A stretch of 64,000 nt of DNA, taken from Ramlibacter alkalitolerans (GTDB taxonomy: Bacteria > Pseudomonadota > Gammaproteobacteria > Burkholderiales > Burkholderiaceae_C). Where the stretch lies: the NCBI RefSeq assembly GCF_016722765.1, contig NZ_JAEQND010000017.1, forward strand, positions 46,519 through 110,518, given 5' to 3'. The translations under genes were made by a program, and so were the position numbers. Under the pieces are notes generated by a model. That model was not told the origin of the DNA, did no database searches, and saw only the letters and a program-made list of their open reading frames with translations. Below, in pieces: positions 52,642 through 61,421 of the stretch (its first letter is position 1; each line of letters begins with the position of its first letter).

Positions 52642-53508
52642 TCAGAGCCTCACCTGGCCGTCGACGCAGGTCACCGTGGCACCGCCGATCCAGGTCTCGC
52701 CGGCCGCATCGCGCTCCACGTGCACGCGGCCGGCGCGACCGAGCGCCGTGCCCTGGCTCGCGACGTAGCGGGGCGGCGCGATGCCGGCGCCGATCAGCCA
52801 TTGCGCCAGCGCGGCGTTGAGGCTGCCGGTGACCGGATCCTCCGTCATGCCGTTGTTGCCCGGGAAGAAGGCGCGCACTTCGAACAGGCATTCGTCGCCG
52901 GTGCCGCGCGTGCCCACCACGCCGACCTTGCCGCGCGTGCCCACCACGCCGACATCGAGCCCGGCGAGGATCGCGCCATCCGGCTGCAGCGCGAGCACCT
53001 GCTCGGCGGACTGCAGCAGCACGCCGCGCCAGTTCGGGCCGTTGTCGCACCAGGCGTGGTCGACGATGTCGCCGCGTGCCACGCCGAGGCCGCGGGCGAT
53101 CAGTGCCACGTCTTCTTCCGGCAGCGGACCGCTCTTGCGCAGCGGCGGGGCCGCGAAGGCCAGCCGTTCGCCGCTGCGTCGCAGCTTCACCAGGCCGACG
53201 CCGCACTCCTGCACGATGTGCTCGCCGCGCGGGCGACCGCCGGCCTCCAGCCACGCGTGGCAGCTGCCCAGCGTCGGGTGGCCGGCAAAGAGCAGTTCGC
53301 GGCCCGGCGAGAAAATGCGCACGCGGTAGTCGGCGCCCGGCTGCGTGGGCGGCAGCAGGAAGGTCGCTTCCGACAGGTTGGTCCAGTTGCAGAAGTGCTG
53401 CATCTGTTCCGGCGAGAGGCCTTCGCCGTCCAGCACCACCGCGAGCGGGTTGCCGCGGTAGGGCACGGCCGTGAAGACGTCGACTTGCTTGAACGGGCGC
53501 AGGGTCAT
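52642..53508 (-). CDS. PhzF-family isomerase
   Basis: The 288-residue protein has the PhzF plan of two diaminopimelate-epimerase-like halves. Motifs are FKQVDVFTAVPYRGNPLAVVLD, the catalytic Glu in NLSEATFLLP, RELLFAGHPTLGSCHAW and FFPGNNGMTEDPVTGSLNAALAQWL. Family members isomerise small metabolites; only a few are assigned. A 27-bp tandem duplication (copies from 52904 and 52931) inserts nine extra residues, repeating VGVVGTRG. The ATG overlaps the stop of the aminotransferase gene. Confidence 0.9.
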   Translation of the reverse strand: MTLRPFKQVDVFTAVPYRGNPLAVVLDGEGLSPEQMQHFCNWTNLSEATFLLPPTQPGADYRVRIFSPGRELLFAGHPTLGSCHAWLEAGGRPRGEHIVQECGVGLVKLRRSGERLAFAAPPLRKSGPLPEEDVALIARGLGVARGDIVDHAWCDNGPNWRGVLLQSAEQVLALQPDGAILAGLDVGVVGTRGKVGVVGTRGTGDECLFEVRAFFPGNNGMTEDPVTGSLNAALAQWLIGAGIAPPRYVASQGTALGRAGRVHVERDAAGETWIGGATVTCVDGQVRL

Positions 53509-54701
53509 GGCTGCGGATTCTCCCGGAGGGTGGCGGCGAGCGCGGCTATCCCGGTGGCGATCTGCTCGCGGGTGGCGGTCACGAACGACAGTCGCAGCGT
53601 ACGCGGGTCGGCCGCGTCGGCGTAGAAGGCAGCGCCCGGCACGAAGGCGACGCCGCGCTCCACCGCCCGGGGCAGCAGCGCCGCGGCGTCCGTGCCGGCC
53701 GGAAGGCGCGCCCACAGGAACATGCCGCCGGCCGGGGCGTTCCATTGCAGGTCCAGGCCCCGCATCTCGCGCTCCAGGGCCTCGAGCATCGCATCGCGCT
53801 GCGACTTGTAGAGGGCGCGGATCGTGGGCACGTGGCGATCGAGGAAGCCGTCGCGCAGCACCTCGGCCACCAGCCGCTGGTTGAACGAGGGGCTGTGCAG
53901 GTCCGCGGCCTGCTTGGCCTGCAGCAGCTTGGGCGCGATGGCGGGCGGTGCCACCAGGTAGCCCAGGCGCAGGCCCGGTGCGAGCACCTTGGAGAAGGAG
54001 CCGAGGTAGATCGATCCTTCGGGGTGACGGGCGGCGAGCGGCGCCGGCGGTGGCGTGTCGAACCACAGGTCGCCGTACGGGTTGTCTTCCACCAGGGGCA
54101 GCGCGAGTTCGCGCGCCGTCTGCACCAGCGCCTGGCGGCGCGCTTCGCTCATCGTGCGGCCGGTGGGGTTCTGGAAGTTGGGCAGCACGTAGAGGAAGCG
54201 CGCCTCGCCGCGCCGGCGTGCCAGGTCGGCGAGGTCCAGGCCCTCGTCGTCGCTGGCGACGCCCACGACCTGCGGCTCCATCGGTGCAAAGGCCTGCAGC
54301 GCGCCCAGGTAGGTGGGCGTTTCCACCAGCACCCGGCTGCCCTGGTCGACCAGCACCTTGGCGACGAGGTCCAGGCCCTGCTGCGAGCCGGTGGTGATGA
54401 GGACCTGGGCCGGATCGACCTTCCAGGGCAGCAGTGCGGCGACCGCTTCGCGCAAGGGCCCGTAGCCTTCGCTCGCCGCGTACTGCAGTGCGCCGCGGCC
54501 GTCCTCGCGCAGGACCTTGTCGCACGCGGCCTGGAAGGCCTGCACCGGAAAGGTGAGCGGCGACGGCAGGCCGCCGGCGAAGCTGATGATGCCGGGGCGC
54601 TCGGTGACCTTCAGGATCTCGCGGATCACGGAGGGGTTCATGCGCTCGGCGCGGCGCGCCAGGGTCCAGCCCGGCGCGGGCTGCAGGTCGTTGGGTTTCA
54701 T
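53505..54701 (-). CDS. PLP-dependent aminotransferase (fold type I, 2-aminoadipate type)
   Basis: The 398-residue aminotransferase shows ISFAGGLPSPLTFP, LQYAASEGYGPLREAVAALL, ITTGSQQGLDLVAKVL, YVLPNFQNPTGRTMS, VEDNPYGDLWF and the PLP lysine in YLGSFSKVLAPGLRLGYL. These are typical of LysN/2-aminoadipate and related broad-range enzymes. It lies between the EamA exporter and phzF genes with 4-nt overlaps on both sides. A role in metabolism or detoxification of an amino compound that is exported is plausible but not proved. Confidence 0.92.
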   Translation of the reverse strand: MKPNDLQPAPGWTLARRAERMNPSVIREILKVTERPGIISFAGGLPSPLTFPVQAFQAACDKVLREDGRGALQYAASEGYGPLREAVAALLPWKVDPAQVLITTGSQQGLDLVAKVLVDQGSRVLVETPTYLGALQAFAPMEPQVVGVASDDEGLDLADLARRRGEARFLYVLPNFQNPTGRTMSEARRQALVQTARELALPLVEDNPYGDLWFDTPPPAPLAARHPEGSIYLGSFSKVLAPGLRLGYLVAPPAIAPKLLQAKQAADLHSPSFNQRLVAEVLRDGFLDRHVPTIRALYKSQRDAMLEALEREMRGLDLQWNAPAGGMFLWARLPAGTDAAALLPRAVERGVAFVPGAAFYADAADPRTLRLSFVTATREQIATGIAALAATLRENPQP

Positions 54702-55627
54702 CGGGACTCCACGGCGGGGGCAAGGACAGGGGGAGCGCTCGCGCGGCCGACCGGCATGCGGCGGCCGACGAAGACGGTGGCGATCACGGCGAGCGCGAAG
54801 CCCACGCTCATCGCGTCGAGGCGTTCGTGCAGCAGCGGCACGGCGAACATCATGCTCAGGAAGGGTTGCACCAGCTGCACCTGGCTGACGCGCACGGTGC
54901 CGCCGAGCGCCAGGCCGCGGTACCAGGCGAAGAAGCCGATCCACATCGAGAACACGCAGACATAGGCGAAGCCGAGCCACGCACCCGTGGGGAGAGGCAC
55001 CTGCGGGCGGGTCCAGAAAGCGAGCGGCACGCTGACGGGCAGCGCGAGCACCAGGGCCCAGCAGATCACGTGCTCGGCCCGCATCCGCTGCGACAGGCGC
55101 CCGCCCCAGGCATAGCCGACCGCCGCGAAGAGGATCGCGGCCAGCAGCAGCGCGTCCGCCGCCTGCGCGCGCAAGGCGCTGCCCGAACGCAGCACGGCGA
55201 AGGCCGCCACCAGCACGCTGCCGACGGCGGCGCAGGCCCAGAACGCGCGCGAGGGGCGCTGCCGGTGCAGCAGGGCGCCGACCAGCGCGGTCGCGAGCGG
55301 CAGCACGCCGATGATCACGCTGGCATGCACCGCCTCCACATGGCGCATGGCGATCGAGGTGCAGACGGGAAAGCCGAACACCACGCCGCCGGAGGTGATC
55401 GCCAGCGCGCGCCATTCGCTGCGGCGCGGCAGCGGCGCACGGTCCACGAGCAGGAACAGGACCGAGAGCGCTCCGGCGACGGCGGCGCGGCCGAGCGCCA
55501 CGAACATGCCGGACATCAGCGGGGCCTCGGGCGTGCCGACCGCCAGCCGCGTCATCGGCAGCGTGAGCGCGAAGATCGCCACGCCGGCGACGCCGAACCA
55601 GAGGCCGTGCCGTTCCGCGGGGGTCAT
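54698..55627 (-). CDS. EamA/DMT-superfamily transporter
   Basis: The 309-residue protein has ten predicted membrane segments in two EamA repeats (GVAIFALTLPMTRLAVG; AYVCVFSMWIGFFAWYRGLA). Family members export amino acids and other small metabolites. It is the first gene of a five-gene minus-strand series and divergent from the MocR regulator, with 141 bp between the starts. Its stop overlaps the aminotransferase ATG. Confidence 0.9.
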   Translation of the reverse strand: MTPAERHGLWFGVAGVAIFALTLPMTRLAVGTPEAPLMSGMFVALGRAAVAGALSVLFLLVDRAPLPRRSEWRALAITSGGVVFGFPVCTSIAMRHVEAVHASVIIGVLPLATALVGALLHRQRPSRAFWACAAVGSVLVAAFAVLRSGSALRAQAADALLLAAILFAAVGYAWGGRLSQRMRAEHVICWALVLALPVSVPLAFWTRPQVPLPTGAWLGFAYVCVFSMWIGFFAWYRGLALGGTVRVSQVQLVQPFLSMMFAVPLLHERLDAMSVGFALAVIATVFVGRRMPVGRASAPPVLAPAVESR

Positions 55628-55688
55628 GGCCGCGTTCCCGGCGAGGAGGGGATCAGTGGATGCATGGAGCCAATGTACGGGCCGTCAG

Positions 55689-55754
55689 CAGTACACTGGC
55701 AGTACAGTTTTCCAGATCACACGACGCGCTGTATCGGTCCGCCGGGCAGTACAG
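55689..55754. promoter_or_regulatory. Repeated CAGTACA sites in the MocR-EamA gap
   Basis: CAGTACA occurs at 55689, 55700 and 55747 in the same orientation, with CTGTAT (55729-55734) as a partial inverted copy. MocR/PdxR-type regulators often use direct plus inverted repeats in divergent gaps, so these are likely binding sites. Confidence 0.6.
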
Positions 55755-55768
55755 CGAAAGGCATCGCC

Positions 55769-57172
55769 ATGCTGCTCAAGGCTTCCTCGCAGTCCCTCAC
55801 CGACCAGCTCGCCGAGCGCTTCGGCGAACGCATCCGCAACCGGCTGCTGGCGCCGGGCGCGCGCCTGCCTTCGGTGCGGCAGTGCGCCGGGCAGCAGGGC
55901 GTGAGCCCGTCCACGGTGGTTGCTGCGTACGACCAGCTGCTGGCGCAGGGGCTGGTGGAGGCCCGCAAGAACCGCGGCTTCTTCGTGCGCGAAGCGGCGC
56001 CGCAGGAGGGCGCGGCCGAGCCGCCGCGCGCCCCCGCCGTGCGCCGCCCGGGGCCGGTGAACGCGACCTCGCTGATCCGCGGCATGTTCCACCGCGCCAG
56101 CAACAAGCCGCAGCCCGGCATGGGCGTGCTGCCGACGGAGTGGCTCGAATCCACCTTCCTGCCGGCGGCCGTGCGCAAGGTGACGGGCACCACTATGCTG
56201 CACGCGTTCTCGCTGCAATACGGCGAGCCGCTGGGCGACGGCGGCCTGCGCCGTGCGCTTTCCAACAAGCTGGCCGGGCTGCACGTGCCGGCGCCGCCCG
56301 AGCACATCATCACGACGGTCGGCGCCACCCACGCGCTGGACATCGTGAGCCGCACCCTGCTGCGGCCGGGCGACCCGGTGATGGTGGAGGAGCCGGGGTG
56401 GGCGGTGGAATTCGCGCGGCTCTCGGCCCTGGGCATGCGCCTGCTGCCGGTGCCGCGGCGGGCCGACGGCCCGGACCTGCAGGTGATGGCCCGGTACTGC
56501 GAGGTGCACAAGCCCAAGCTGTACGTCAGCGTGAGCGTGTTGCACAACCCGACCAGCTACTGCCTCTCGCCGGGCAGCGCGCATCGCGTGCTGCAACTGG
56601 CCAACCAGCACGGATTCCACATCGTCGAGGACGACACCTACAGCCACATCGCGCCAGCGCATGCCACCCGGCTGGCGGCGCTGGACGGCTTGCAGCGCAC
56701 CATCTACGTCGGCGGCTTCGCCAAGATCCTGGCGCCCAACTGGCGCATCGGCTTCATCGCCGCGCCGCAGGCGCTGGTCGAACCCTTGCTTGACACCAAG
56801 CTGCTCACCACCCTGACGACGCCCGCGCTGCTGGAAAAGGCGCTGGCGGTGTGCATCGAACAGGGCCAGCTGCGCCGCCACAGCGAGCGCATCCGCACCC
56901 GCCTGGACCTGGCGCGCAGCCGCAGCGTGAAGCTGGCGCTGCATGCGGGCTGCCGCTTCGTGGCCGAGCCGGCCGGCCTGTTCGGATGGGTGGACACCGG
57001 CGTGGACACCGACGCGCTCTCGCAGCGCATGCTGGACGAGGGCTACCTGCTGGCGCCCGGGGCGCTGTTCCACGCGGAGCGCAAGCCGGGCACGCTGATG
57101 CGCATCAACTTCGCGACCACGCAGGACGCGGCGTTCTGGAAGAAGTACGGCGAGCTGGCGAAGAAGATCTAG
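55769..57172 (+). CDS. MocR/PdxR-type GntR regulator with aminotransferase domain
   Basis: The 467-residue protein joins a GntR winged helix (about residues 8-75; RIRNRLLAPGARLPSVRQCA, VSPSTVVAAYDQLLAQGLVE) to a PLP aminotransferase-like domain (YGEPLGDGGLRRALSNKLAG, TTVGATHALDIVSRTLL, VEDDTYSHI and the lysine region YVGGFAKILAPNWRIGF). Such regulators sense PLP or amino-compound adducts. It is divergent from the EamA/aminotransferase/phzF series, its likely target. AAAGG precedes the ATG. Confidence 0.93.
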   Translation: MLLKASSQSLTDQLAERFGERIRNRLLAPGARLPSVRQCAGQQGVSPSTVVAAYDQLLAQGLVEARKNRGFFVREAAPQEGAAEPPRAPAVRRPGPVNATSLIRGMFHRASNKPQPGMGVLPTEWLESTFLPAAVRKVTGTTMLHAFSLQYGEPLGDGGLRRALSNKLAGLHVPAPPEHIITTVGATHALDIVSRTLLRPGDPVMVEEPGWAVEFARLSALGMRLLPVPRRADGPDLQVMARYCEVHKPKLYVSVSVLHNPTSYCLSPGSAHRVLQLANQHGFHIVEDDTYSHIAPAHATRLAALDGLQRTIYVGGFAKILAPNWRIGFIAAPQALVEPLLDTKLLTTLTTPALLEKALAVCIEQGQLRRHSERIRTRLDLARSRSVKLALHAGCRFVAEPAGLFGWVDTGVDTDALSQRMLDEGYLLAPGALFHAERKPGTLMRINFATTQDAAFWKKYGELAKKI

Positions 57173-57184
57173 GGCCTGCGCCGT

Positions 57185-58885
57185 CTAGAGCATCTGGTCG
57201 GGCGCGAACGGACCCAGCATGCGCACCAGCAGCCTCAGCTTGGTGCTCGCGCCCGGCTCGCTGTCCTCGTCGCCGAAGGCGGCGCCGGGTGGCGCGCGCC
57301 AATGGAAGCCGTGGTCCTTGCGCTCGAGCCGGTAGGCCGCGGTCGCCATCGTCTGCTCCACCTGCTGCGTCGCCTCCTGCGCCAGGGCGCCGCTGCGGAT
57401 CACCAGCCCCACTTCGCTGTTCTTCAGTTGCGAGCGCAGGTCGAGGTTCATGGAGCCGATCACGGACAGCCGGCCGTCGATGATCACGGCCTTGGAGTGC
57501 AGGCTGGCGCGGGAGCTGCCACCCTTGGAGCCGCCCGGGCCGCCCGTGAACAGGTCGCGCGCCCTTCGCTCCGGCGCATGGCCGCCCTGGAGTCCCGGTG
57601 CGGTCTCGGGGTCGGACCGCATCTCGTAGACCTCGACGCCCATGGCCAGCAGGTCCTCGCGGTAGCGGGCATAACCCGCGTGCGCGGCCGGCGCGTCGTT
57701 GGAGGCCAGCGAATTCGTCAGTACGCGGATGCGCACGCCGCGTTTGCGCAGCTGCCCGTAGATGGCCATCATGCGTTCGCCCGGCACGAAGTAGGGCGAG
57801 ATGATCAGCACGTCGCGCTGCGCCTGCTGCATGAGGTTCAACAGACCGTCGATCACGGTCTCGCCGGCATTGACTTCGTCGTCGCCGGGGCCGACCTTGC
57901 CGGGTGCGTCCACCAGCAGCGTCGCCGGCGCCCAGACGAGGGGCACGGTGCGCAGGTCCATCGGCGGCCGCTCGGCCTGCACCACGGCCGTCGGCGTGAC
58001 GGAGGGCAGCACGGTGGGCGACACCGTCACCGGCAGCACCGGCTTCGGCGCCTCGGCCGCGCGCGCCGCGGAGGCCGGCTGCCACTTGCGCAGCTCGTCG
58101 AGGTCTTCGGGGTCGAGCAGAGTCTGCACCGGATAGGCCAGTTCGTCGTTCCAGAAACGGTCGAAGCTCACGGCCATGTCCCGCACGATGCGCCCCGCCG
58201 CCAGGACGTCGAGGTCGACGAAGTTCTGCTTGTCGCCGGTGCCGAAGTACTGGTCGCCCAGGTTGCGGCCGCCCGTGATGCCCCAGGCGCTGTCGGCCAG
58301 GAACAGCTTGTTGTGCATGCGCTTCTGCATGCGGCCGACGTCGTGCAGCGAGGTGATGATCCGCCCGATCATGTTGCTGCGGTTCCCGGGCAGGGGATTG
58401 AACAGCCGGATCTGCACGTTGGGCTCGAAGGCGAGGCGCAGCACCTGCGCATCCGCGCCGACCGAATTGAAGTCGTCGAGCAGGATGCGCACGCGCACGC
58501 CGCGCCGTGCGGCATCGCGCAGCCTTTGCAGCAGCACCTCGGTGCTCGCATCGGCGTGGATCGCGTAGTACTGCAGGTCCAGGGTGCGCTGGGCGCCGTC
58601 GATCAGCGCGAGCCGGCTGGTCAGGGCCGTCTCGACGTCGTCCAGCAGGTGGAAGGCCGAGTCGCTGCGCGTCGTCGCTTGGGCGCGGCGGGCCTGCACC
58701 AGCTGCCCGAGCGGCGTGATCTCGGGTTGCGCGAAGAAGGTCGAAGGCGTGCGGCCCTCGTTGGCCGGCAGGCTGGCGCAGCCCCCTGCGCCTCCGAGCA
58801 GCAGCGCGATCGTGCACCAGCGCACGAGCAGCAGCCAGAAGAACTGCGGGGGGCGCTTGGCGATCGTGGGACTGCTCGTCGTCAT
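57185..58885 (-). CDS. Phospholipase D-family lipoprotein (cardiolipin synthase-like)
   Basis: The 566-residue protein has a lipoprotein signal (WCTIALLLGGAGGC, Cys about residue 36) and two HKD motifs: HNKLFLADSAWGITGGRN in the first half and HSKAVIIDGRLSVIGSMNLD in the second. This matches ClsC-type cardiolipin synthases and related exported PLD proteins; transferase or hydrolase activity cannot be told apart. The linker of about 60 residues between the halves is rich in Pro/Val. The ATG at 58885 is preferred over a TTG four codons upstream. It converges with the MocR gene, 12 nt apart. Confidence 0.9.
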   Translation of the reverse strand: MTTSSPTIAKRPPQFFWLLLVRWCTIALLLGGAGGCASLPANEGRTPSTFFAQPEITPLGQLVQARRAQATTRSDSAFHLLDDVETALTSRLALIDGAQRTLDLQYYAIHADASTEVLLQRLRDAARRGVRVRILLDDFNSVGADAQVLRLAFEPNVQIRLFNPLPGNRSNMIGRIITSLHDVGRMQKRMHNKLFLADSAWGITGGRNLGDQYFGTGDKQNFVDLDVLAAGRIVRDMAVSFDRFWNDELAYPVQTLLDPEDLDELRKWQPASAARAAEAPKPVLPVTVSPTVLPSVTPTAVVQAERPPMDLRTVPLVWAPATLLVDAPGKVGPGDDEVNAGETVIDGLLNLMQQAQRDVLIISPYFVPGERMMAIYGQLRKRGVRIRVLTNSLASNDAPAAHAGYARYREDLLAMGVEVYEMRSDPETAPGLQGGHAPERRARDLFTGGPGGSKGGSSRASLHSKAVIIDGRLSVIGSMNLDLRSQLKNSEVGLVIRSGALAQEATQQVEQTMATAAYRLERKDHGFHWRAPPGAAFGDEDSEPGASTKLRLLVRMLGPFAPDQML

Positions 58886-58969
58886 GGGTCCACGCAATGT
58901 AGCCGTGCCCCAGGCGCAGCGGGTCCATGGAGAGGTCAGCAGGTGCCGCCAGACGGTGACGGCGGGCGC

Positions 58970-60856
58970 CTACAGCTGACCCAAGGCCTCCCAGCGCTCC
59001 AGTGCCTCCATCAGTTCTTCCTCGATCCGCTCGCTGCGTTGCGCGAGTGCGGCGGCGCGCGCGGCGTCTTCGCGGTAGACCGCGCCGGCGGAGAGCTCCG
59101 CCTGGATCGCCTTCTGCTCCTGCTCCAGGGCCTCGATGCGCGCCGGCAGCGCCTCGAGCTCGCGCTGCTCCTTGTAGCCGAGCTTGCGCTTGGGCGCCGT
59201 GGCTGGCGCCGCTGCAGGTGCGGCGGGCTTCTCGCGCTCGAGCGCCGGTGCAGGCGGACTGGCGGCATCCGCCAGTTCGCGGGCGCGTCTCGATTGCGTC
59301 AGCCAGTCCTCGACGCCGCCTTCGTATTCGCGCCAGCGGCCGTCGCCCTCGAAGGCGATCGTGCTCGTGACCACGTTGTCCAGGAAAGCGCGGTCGTGGC
59401 TCACGAGGAACACGGTGCCCTCGTAGTCCTGCAGCAGTTCCTCCAGCAATTCCAGCGTGTCGATGTCGAGGTCGTTGGTGGGCTCGTCCAGCACCAGCAC
59501 GTTCGCCGGACGCGCGAACAGGCGCGCGAGCAGCAGGCGGTTGCGCTCGCCGCCGGACAGCGAGCGCACCGGCGATGCCGAGCGTGCCGGCGAGAACAGG
59601 AAGTCGCCGAGGTAGCTCTTGACATGCTTGCGCTGGCGGCCGATCTCGATCCATTCGCTGCCGGGACTGATGAAATCCTCCAGCGAGGCTTCCGGATCGA
59701 GCGCGGTGCGCATCTGGTCGAAGTAGGCGACCTGCAGGTTGGCGCCGCGCCGCACGCCACCGCTGTCCGGCTCCAGTTCGCCGAGGATCAGTTTCAGCAG
59801 GGTCGTCTTGCCGGCGCCGTTCGGGCCGACCAGGCCCACCTTGTCGCCGCGCAGGATGGTGCTGGTGAAGTCGCGCACCACGACCTTGTCGCCGTAGGCC
59901 TTGGAGACGCGCGTGAGTTCGGCCACGATCTTGCCGCTCGCCTGGCCGGTGGCGACGTCCATGCTGACGCGCCCCACCGCGTCGCGTCGCGCGGCCCGCG
60001 TCGCCCGCAGGTGCTCGAGCCGCGTGATGCGCCCCTGCGCGCGCGTGCGGCGCGCCTCCACGCCCTTGCGCACCCAGACTTCCTCCTGCGCGAGCAGCTT
60101 GTCGGCCTTGGCGTTGATCACGGCTTCCTGCGCGAGTTGCTCCTGCTTCAAGGCCTGGTACTGCGTGAAGTTGCCGGGGTACGAGAGCAGCCGGCCGCGA
60201 TCGAGTTCCACGATGCGCGTCGCGACGCGGTCGAGGAAGGTGCGATCGTGCGTGATCAGCACCACGCTGCCGCGGAACTCGCGCAGCAGGTTCTCCAGCC
60301 ACTCGATGGAGTCGAGGTCGAGGTGGTTGGTGGGTTCGTCGAGCAGCAGGACGTCAGGCCGGCGCACCAGCGCCTGCGCCAGGGCGACGCGCTTGCGGTT
60401 GCCGCCAGACAGCGATCCGATCAGCGCCTGCGGTTCCAGGTGCAGGCGCTGCAGGGTCTCGTCGACGCGCTGGCGCCAGTTCCAGCCGTCCTGGGCCTCG
60501 ATGCGCGCCTGCAGCGCGTGCAGCGCATCGAGGTCGCCGTTGCCGTGGTGCGTGAACTGGTCGACCAGGCCGATGACGTCCGCCAGGCCCATGCGCACGG
60601 CGTCGAAGACGGTGGCATCTTCGGCCAGCAGCGGTTCCTGCGCCACGAAGGCAGCGTGCAGGCCTTGCTGGCGCTGGATCTCGCCGTCGTCCGGCAGTTC
60701 GAGGCCGGCCAGGATGCGCAGCAGCGAGGACTTGCCGGCGCCGTTGCGGCCGATGAGGCCGACGCGCTCGCCGGCTTCGAGCGCGAAGTCGGCGTGGTCC
60801 AGCAGCGCCACGTGGCCGAAGGCGAGCTGGGCGTTCGCGAGGGTGATGAGGGCCAT
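58970..60856 (-). CDS. uup: ABC-F family ATPase Uup
   Basis: The 628-residue duplicated ATPase has no membrane domain. Walker A motifs are GRNGAGKSSLLRIL and GPNGAGKTTLLKLI. Signatures are LSGGNRKRVALAQAL and LSGGERNRLLLARL; Walker B motifs are DVLLLDEPTNHLDLDS and NVLVLDEPTNDLDIDT. The C-terminal coiled coil (ELEALPARIEALEQEQKAIQ) is the DNA-binding domain of Uup. Uup acts in ribosome rescue and transposon excision control in E. coli. The ATG at 60856 gives the family start MALITLANAQLAFG. Confidence 0.95.
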   Translation of the reverse strand: MALITLANAQLAFGHVALLDHADFALEAGERVGLIGRNGAGKSSLLRILAGLELPDDGEIQRQQGLHAAFVAQEPLLAEDATVFDAVRMGLADVIGLVDQFTHHGNGDLDALHALQARIEAQDGWNWRQRVDETLQRLHLEPQALIGSLSGGNRKRVALAQALVRRPDVLLLDEPTNHLDLDSIEWLENLLREFRGSVVLITHDRTFLDRVATRIVELDRGRLLSYPGNFTQYQALKQEQLAQEAVINAKADKLLAQEEVWVRKGVEARRTRAQGRITRLEHLRATRAARRDAVGRVSMDVATGQASGKIVAELTRVSKAYGDKVVVRDFTSTILRGDKVGLVGPNGAGKTTLLKLILGELEPDSGGVRRGANLQVAYFDQMRTALDPEASLEDFISPGSEWIEIGRQRKHVKSYLGDFLFSPARSASPVRSLSGGERNRLLLARLFARPANVLVLDEPTNDLDIDTLELLEELLQDYEGTVFLVSHDRAFLDNVVTSTIAFEGDGRWREYEGGVEDWLTQSRRARELADAASPPAPALEREKPAAPAAAPATAPKRKLGYKEQRELEALPARIEALEQEQKAIQAELSAGAVYREDAARAAALAQRSERIEEELMEALERWEALGQL

Positions 60857-60968
60857 GATCCCGGGGAAAAGCTGCCGAGCGTAGCACCGCCGCCGAGCGG
60901 CCAGCGCCGGACGACCGGCGGAAGGCCTGCTGGCTATAGTGGGACCTGCTGTCACAGGGAGGGGTTCC

Positions 60969-61421
60969 GTGGACCTGAACATCAACGGTGCGCGCATGCA
61001 GGTGCAGGCCGACCCCGCCATGCCCTTGCTGTGGGTCCTGCGCGACCTGCTGCAGATGACGGGCACCAAATTCGGCTGCGGCGTCGCCGCCTGTGGCGCA
61101 TGCACGGTGCGCGTCGACGGCCAGGCGATGCGCTCGTGTGTCACTCCGGTGGGCAGCGTCGCCGGACGCGCGATCCAGACCATCGAAGGCCTCGGCACGA
61201 CGGCCAAGCCCCATCCCCTGCAGGTCGCATGGATCGCCGAACAGGTCCCGCAGTGCGGCTACTGCCAGAGCGGCATGTTGATGGCCGCGGCGGCGCTGCT
61301 GGAGAAGAAGCCCAAGCCGAGCGACGCCGACATCGACGAGGCCATGACCAACATCTGCCGCTGCGGCACCTACCAGCGGGTGCGCGCCGCCATCAAGCGC
61401 GCGGCGGGGATCCGCGCGTGA
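60969..61421 (+). CDS. Molybdenum hydroxylase small subunit, two [2Fe-2S] (IorA-like)
   Basis: The 150-residue subunit has a plant-ferredoxin-type cluster motif CGVAACGACTV...C (about residues 38-60) and a second cluster in CGYCQSGMLM...ICRCGTYQRV. It passes electrons from the molybdopterin subunit encoded next. The GTG at 60969 follows GGGAGGGG; TATAGT at 60935-60940 is a likely -10. The stop overlaps the next start (GTGA). Family members oxidise aldehydes or N-heterocycles. Confidence 0.93.
   Translation: MDLNINGARMQVQADPAMPLLWVLRDLLQMTGTKFGCGVAACGACTVRVDGQAMRSCVTPVGSVAGRAIQTIEGLGTTAKPHPLQVAWIAEQVPQCGYCQSGMLMAAAALLEKKPKPSDADIDEAMTNICRCGTYQRVRAAIKRAAGIRA

Noticed and set aside
57302..61417. 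Very long plus-strand open frame running into the iorB-like gene
   Set aside because: Only 61418-63691 has molybdenum hydroxylase motifs. The part before is antisense to the PLD and uup genes.
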